Positions 55,641 through 64,000 of a DNA stretch of 64,000 nucleotides are shown here, piece by piece (positions within the stretch are counted from its first letter, which is position 1; every line of letters begins with the position of its first letter). The stretch lies in the NCBI RefSeq assembly GCF_048544455.1, contig NC_133536.1, forward strand, positions 37,962,652 through 38,026,651, written 5' to 3'. Source of the stretch: Silene latifolia. Lineage: Eukaryota > Streptophyta > Magnoliopsida > Caryophyllales > Caryophyllaceae. The notes beneath the pieces are model-generated. The model saw only the letters and a list, made by a program, of their open reading frames with translations. It did no database searches and was not told the origin of the DNA. Both the position numbers and the translations under genes were made by a program.

Positions 55641-56434
55641 GAGACCGTCTCATTCAATTATTTACCGAGCAAGTTTACTGAGAAACCGTCTCATACTAAA
55701 TTAAATTAGGTAATTCGATGTAATACACAAAAAACAATGAATTTACCGATCATGTGAGATCGATGTACCACAATAATAATATATTATTACAAGACCGTCT
55801 CGAATAAGGTTGAGGGTTTGATGGACTATATAAAGTTAACATAAAACTGATAGTAGATGATCTATTTGTCAAGTATAATATGCTATTGCACAAGTTAAAC
55901 CTCACAATTGAAAAGAAATCTCACAAATTAAGCAAAAATAACATCAAAGGAACGTCCCAAGAGCCTTACAAGCGACATATATGTTACCTTAAGAATGACC
56001 ACGATTTTAAGCAACCGATAATGATTGTGTTTTCAACCGTAATTCAAAACCAAGAGTCCATGAAAACGGTAAGAATTGGTGAGGCGCTTGTGTCTGTGTG
56101 CTATGGTTGCGGAGAAGTTTGCGTTATATCGAACTGCCATTGTTGGGAAAAACAGGAAACCCTAAACATAGGAGAATATTATGTGATTTGAGGATTTTTT
56201 TTTTTTTTTGGAGTTGAAATAAACCAAATTAACGTAACAAAAAATGCGATCAATAACTTAATAATATTTTGATATCTTTTTAATTAAAATTCACAATTTA
56301 AGACGATGAGGGAATAAGTGACTACTCATTGAAAGACAGCTCTTCCGTATCTTTTAACGTGTTTTCTATGTAACTTCTATTATTGAACACGAATAAAAAG
56401 TCCAAAGCAATTAGAGGAGAAACAATTTTATAAC
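55641..56434. other. Noncoding right part of Helitron-like element 3
   Basis: An open frame of 103 codons at 55880-56191 shows no recognised domain; the Cys residues near its end (CYGCGEVC, NCHCW) are suggestive but unsupported. GAGACCGTCTC palindromes occur at about 55641 and 55792. Confidence 0.35.
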
Positions 56435-56711
56435 CCGTGTAGCACACGGACACAAAATCTAGTATATGATATATTTGGCCAAAAAGCACTTTTATGTCCA
56501 AAAATACTTTAAAAAACTAGGCAAAACACAACTAAACTAATTTGCAAAAACTATATCATCAACACTAAATAAATCAACTTGCCTGCCATAAAACACGTGT
56601 CAGTCTCCCATTCGTCCAACCTTCCACCACAAGTCTCAAACTTTCCCACCAGTAATCATTTAATCAATAATCAATCCCACTCCACTCTCAGCTCTCAGCT
56701 CTCTTCCCCAC

Positions 56712-61270
<4,559 letters not shown>

Positions 61271-62163
61271 TTTCAGAACTTCAGCAGACTATCTTGAGGC
61301 TGGTGATCACTTGCTCACTCCGCCGACTTTTGTGCAAATGTAATACAAGTGTGCTTGAAGACTTGGAAGTGTATGAGGAGTATGCTTTAGCATTATCAAC
61401 ACCATATTATTGTGCAAGTTATATTATTTGAATCTTTGGAGGGGTGATGATTCCTTTCTGTAAGACAAATTGTACAAACAATAATAATCATGTATTTCTC
61501 ACTGTTCCAAAGCCAAGAATAAGAGATGAGCGTTTTAATTGGGCAAATTGCCACTTGGGATTTATTAGTCTGTGAACCGTGTAAATATCCCGTGGTTCCT
61601 CCATGTCTTCGTGCACTAGTGCCCTCTTAAAACTACCTTATGGCCATCTCACATTGCGGGACGATCCGTTTTTAGTTTATGTGCAACAATTTGAGTACTT
61701 TTATAGAAGAAGCCTCTCTAACTATGATTTTACACAAATAATTACTGTGCAATAATTTAAGTTTTTGAGTAATAACACGAGCAAATACACACCTAAATGT
61801 TCGGCTGCAAAATGTCAACATGAAAAAAAAAGGTACCATAATATTATACCAAACCCTAAAACAGGGGAAAATGAAATTTGATGGAATGTTTTATTTTATT
61901 TTTGTACAAGAATAAACGTGAAACATTAAATAATTTATGGTACATGGCCTTAAACCCACTCAGAAGGCCGATTATTGATTTTCTCAAAATACAAATAAAC
62001 AATTGGAAGGGCTGCTTTCTCTCCAGTCTCCACTGTGTATCTCGAAAAGTTCCTCAAAAAGGTGTTTCAGTCATCCTTGTATAAGGAAACTAGAAAAAAC
62101 AAGCGAGTCGTAAATCCACAACTCGCCAACAATAATAAAGATATGATTTGTTCGGGAATTCCA
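61271..62163. other. Intergenic region between convergent protease and V-ATPase genes
   Basis: Holds the two 3' UTRs, transcribed toward each other. Possible polyadenylation signals AATAATAATC near 61480 (plus) and AATAAA-like motifs on the minus strand near 61985 cannot be assigned firmly. No other gene is seen. Confidence 0.45.
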
Positions 62164-63899
62164 TCACTCTTCTTCGTCGGTAACAAAAGAGAAGGAAAAG
62201 GGTAAAAATTTGTAACCATCTCCCAAGTAAAACTTGTTCTGGAATTCCACCCAATGAAGACGTAATGCATGCAGGAAAGCGCTCAAAGTTTCCATAACCA
62301 GCAAAACACCAACCGTAGCGAAGATGAAGACGATTATGCCCACAATAAGAATAACTACATTGTTGTACCTGAATCAAGCAGAGCAATAAGAATTTTTAGG
62401 TGCATTATATATGACCTATTGAATTAGCACTATGAGAAAAAGGGTAGAAGAGACCACGCATGTGAAGCATCTTTAATGAATGCAATGCAATACACAAATT
62501 TGGGTAAAATTGGCCTGCTGTAAAACAGCATGAGAACTGAAGATTCAAGTTTTCAGGATGAGTTTGGAGGATGTTGAAGGTTGAAAATTCAACCCGAAAT
62601 TTGTAATCTCACCATGTCCGACTACAGGATGGCCTCAAAATGTGACTTGATGACTAAGGAACATCGTGAACCCAACAATCCCAAATGACACAGCATAGAA
62701 TTTTTCACATATCACCAGCATTAAGCAACATCATGTTTGGCATATTGATTACTGGTCAGCTAAAATGCTTAAAAACCAGCTAAAGATTAATAAGCATAAA
62801 CAAGAACAATATCGTCTATATGTCTCAAAGGTTTCAGTCTATGGCAGGGGTAACAGAACTCGTCTACACAGCCTTACCCCCGGTGTTGAATTCACTAGAA
62901 CAATGTTTCCACGTGACACATAATGAATATTGTGCATCGATAATTGCATAGGTGAATTGAACTACAACAAAATATAGTCCTTTTCCTTTCAACTTAATGA
63001 GTCTTTGACTCCGTCGAAATATGGAAAGAAAAAAAAAACACAAAACACGCAAACCTCAACAAGTCAGAGCCAAAACTGAACCCAACAAGCACTGCAATGA
63101 AAAAGGAAAAGACAAGTGTTTTAACATACCCCCATGCTAGCATCAGAACCTTTTCGTAAAATACAGAAGACAATTCTGAGTGAGCCAAGCTGCAATAAAA
63201 AATTCAGAATAATTATAATTTTGCTTACAAGAAAACCATGTTTGAGTTATGACTTACTGAGTTTATGATTTCAGAAATAGTAAAGGGAATCCACTTATCA
63301 TTATGTTACATTTTTTAATCTTGGGACTTATTTTCTCCATCGTGCATTAATTCTCTCAAATATCCAATAGTGATATAGTTAAGTATCTTGTAGCTAGCAA
63401 CCTCGTGTTAAAGCTTTATATTCATAATAGTTGCTATCGCCAGCAGAAGACCCAAAAAGATAGTGCTGCAGAATTCTGCCGTTATATGCAAAAGATAAGA
63501 ATAAAAAAAAGCGACAAAAGCAAAGGGCAGGTACCTCAATGCCCATAAACGAAGATATGAAGCAGTGTTTGAAACTGCTCCAAGCACAAATTCAATAGTA
63601 TGAATGAGCTGATGAACCAGCACTTCACTAAATTCGAATTCCTCATGCCCACCATGAGAACCATGATTTGCTTCCACTTGAAGGCTTTCTTCACCTTGAA
63701 GTGGAATGTATGTCTCGCCTTGGTGCCTCTGCAATAAAGCAAATTCAACACTGAGTAAAGTAGGTACACTTCATGAAATTAACAAACTGAGGAAACAAAT
63801 GTATAAGAAACATACACTTTGGTGCTGGTGTTTTAGAATAAAAGGCTTCGGAAGCAGCATCCATGGTACAGACACAAGGGCTAGTAACAACAGAACCAT
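62164..63899 (-). CDS. VHA-a: V-type H+-ATPase subunit a, C-terminal four exons (gene continues off the right edge)
   Basis: Exons on the minus strand: 63816-63899, 63535-63728, 63130-63189, 62164-62368, with GT-AG introns and matching phases. They encode the C-terminal part of the membrane Vo subunit a, which with the c-ring moves protons into the vacuole or trans-Golgi. Visible: the transmembrane segment [19 protein letters not shown]; the loop [41 protein letters not shown]; then [17 protein letters not shown], whose Arg is in the position of the essential channel arginine; [10 protein letters not shown]; a hydrophobic segment; and [19 protein letters not shown] near the acidic end VTDEEE. 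Sequence like this is highly conserved in plants. The tonoplast (a2/a3) or Golgi (a1) form is not distinguishable with certainty. The N-terminal half is outside the window. Confidence 0.95.
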
Positions 63900-64000
63900 C
63901 TGCCATACCAAAACATAGAAAGAGCCGTTAAATCATGTTGCTCAATGATTAACACATTAATTATTACTCTATCTCATATGCAAAGAGTAGATCCCATTTA

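Larger units (their letters stand above)
44438..56462 (+). mobile_element. Helitron-like element 3, split by CACTA element
   Basis: The left end follows element 2 directly (ATATATATATAAAAGTGGCTTTTTTC, with CAGAACATG and AGTCTCCAC, partly matching the family 5' end). The right end has a hairpin CCGTGTAGCACACGG at 56435-56449, then ACACAAAATCTAG and T (CTAG 56459-56462). The body without the CACTA element would be about 2.2 kb. The left end is less clear than in element 2. Confidence 0.6.

Noticed and set aside
55880-56191. 103-residue frame with CYGCGEVC and NCHCW
   Set aside because: No recognised domain, start context or splice structure; inside Helitron-like noncoding DNA. Kept only as a remark.

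Overview
The window is a 64 kb piece of a flowering-plant (eudicot) nuclear genome. It has spliced genes with GT-AG introns, AT-rich intergenic DNA and a dense pile of plant transposable elements. Three host genes are supported: an uncharacterised five-exon gene (about 23.1-24.5 kb, minus), an RD19-like papain-family cysteine protease (56.7-61.3 kb, plus) and the last four exons of the vacuolar H+-ATPase a subunit (62.2-63.9 kb, minus, running off the right edge). No RNA gene or CRISPR array was seen. The species cannot be read from the sequence. The Tat/Retand-type gypsy element with an antisense ORF is of a kind first described from Silene, so Caryophyllales is possible, but this is only a weak inference.

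Layout. 1-7.8 kb: a decayed minus-strand Ty3/gypsy element (Del/Tekay-like) with its 5' LTR. It abuts the 3' stub and 3' LTR of a plus-strand relative, so it is probably nested in it. 7.8-12.6 kb: Helitron-like ends, two Stowaway MITEs and another gypsy LTR. 12.6-18.2 kb: a minus-strand copia relic split by a 4.1 kb internally deleted copia element with matching 5-bp target duplications. 18.2-23.1 kb: a structurally intact, apparently very young copia element (identical LTRs, open gag-pol frame), lying just 3' of the five-exon gene. 24.5-26.8 kb: Tourist and hAT MITEs and an AT microsatellite. 26.8-37.4 kb: a Tat/Retand gypsy element, minus strand, carrying a large antisense gene on the plus strand. 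37.4-39.8 kb: Tourist and Stowaway MITEs and a non-LTR retroposon with a 16-bp target duplication. 39.8-56.5 kb: three Helitron-like elements head to tail; the third is split by a 9.8 kb CACTA element with TnpD-type and Ulp1-like genes. 56.7-64 kb: the host gene pair, with a Tourist-like element and a nested fold-back MULE in the first intron of the protease gene.

The window is mostly a record of serial nested insertion. The items most worth a second look are: the repeated ACTCGATCGAGT-type palindromes in the Del/Tekay-like LTRs and leader; the duplicated terminal-repeat/promoter module inside the CACTA element; the Helitron tandem array; the near-perfect 0.47 kb inverted repeat inside a transcribed intron; and repeated CAG-to-TAG nonsense changes in the gypsy polyprotein. 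Splice sites, domains and target duplications were read by eye, and no database search was possible.
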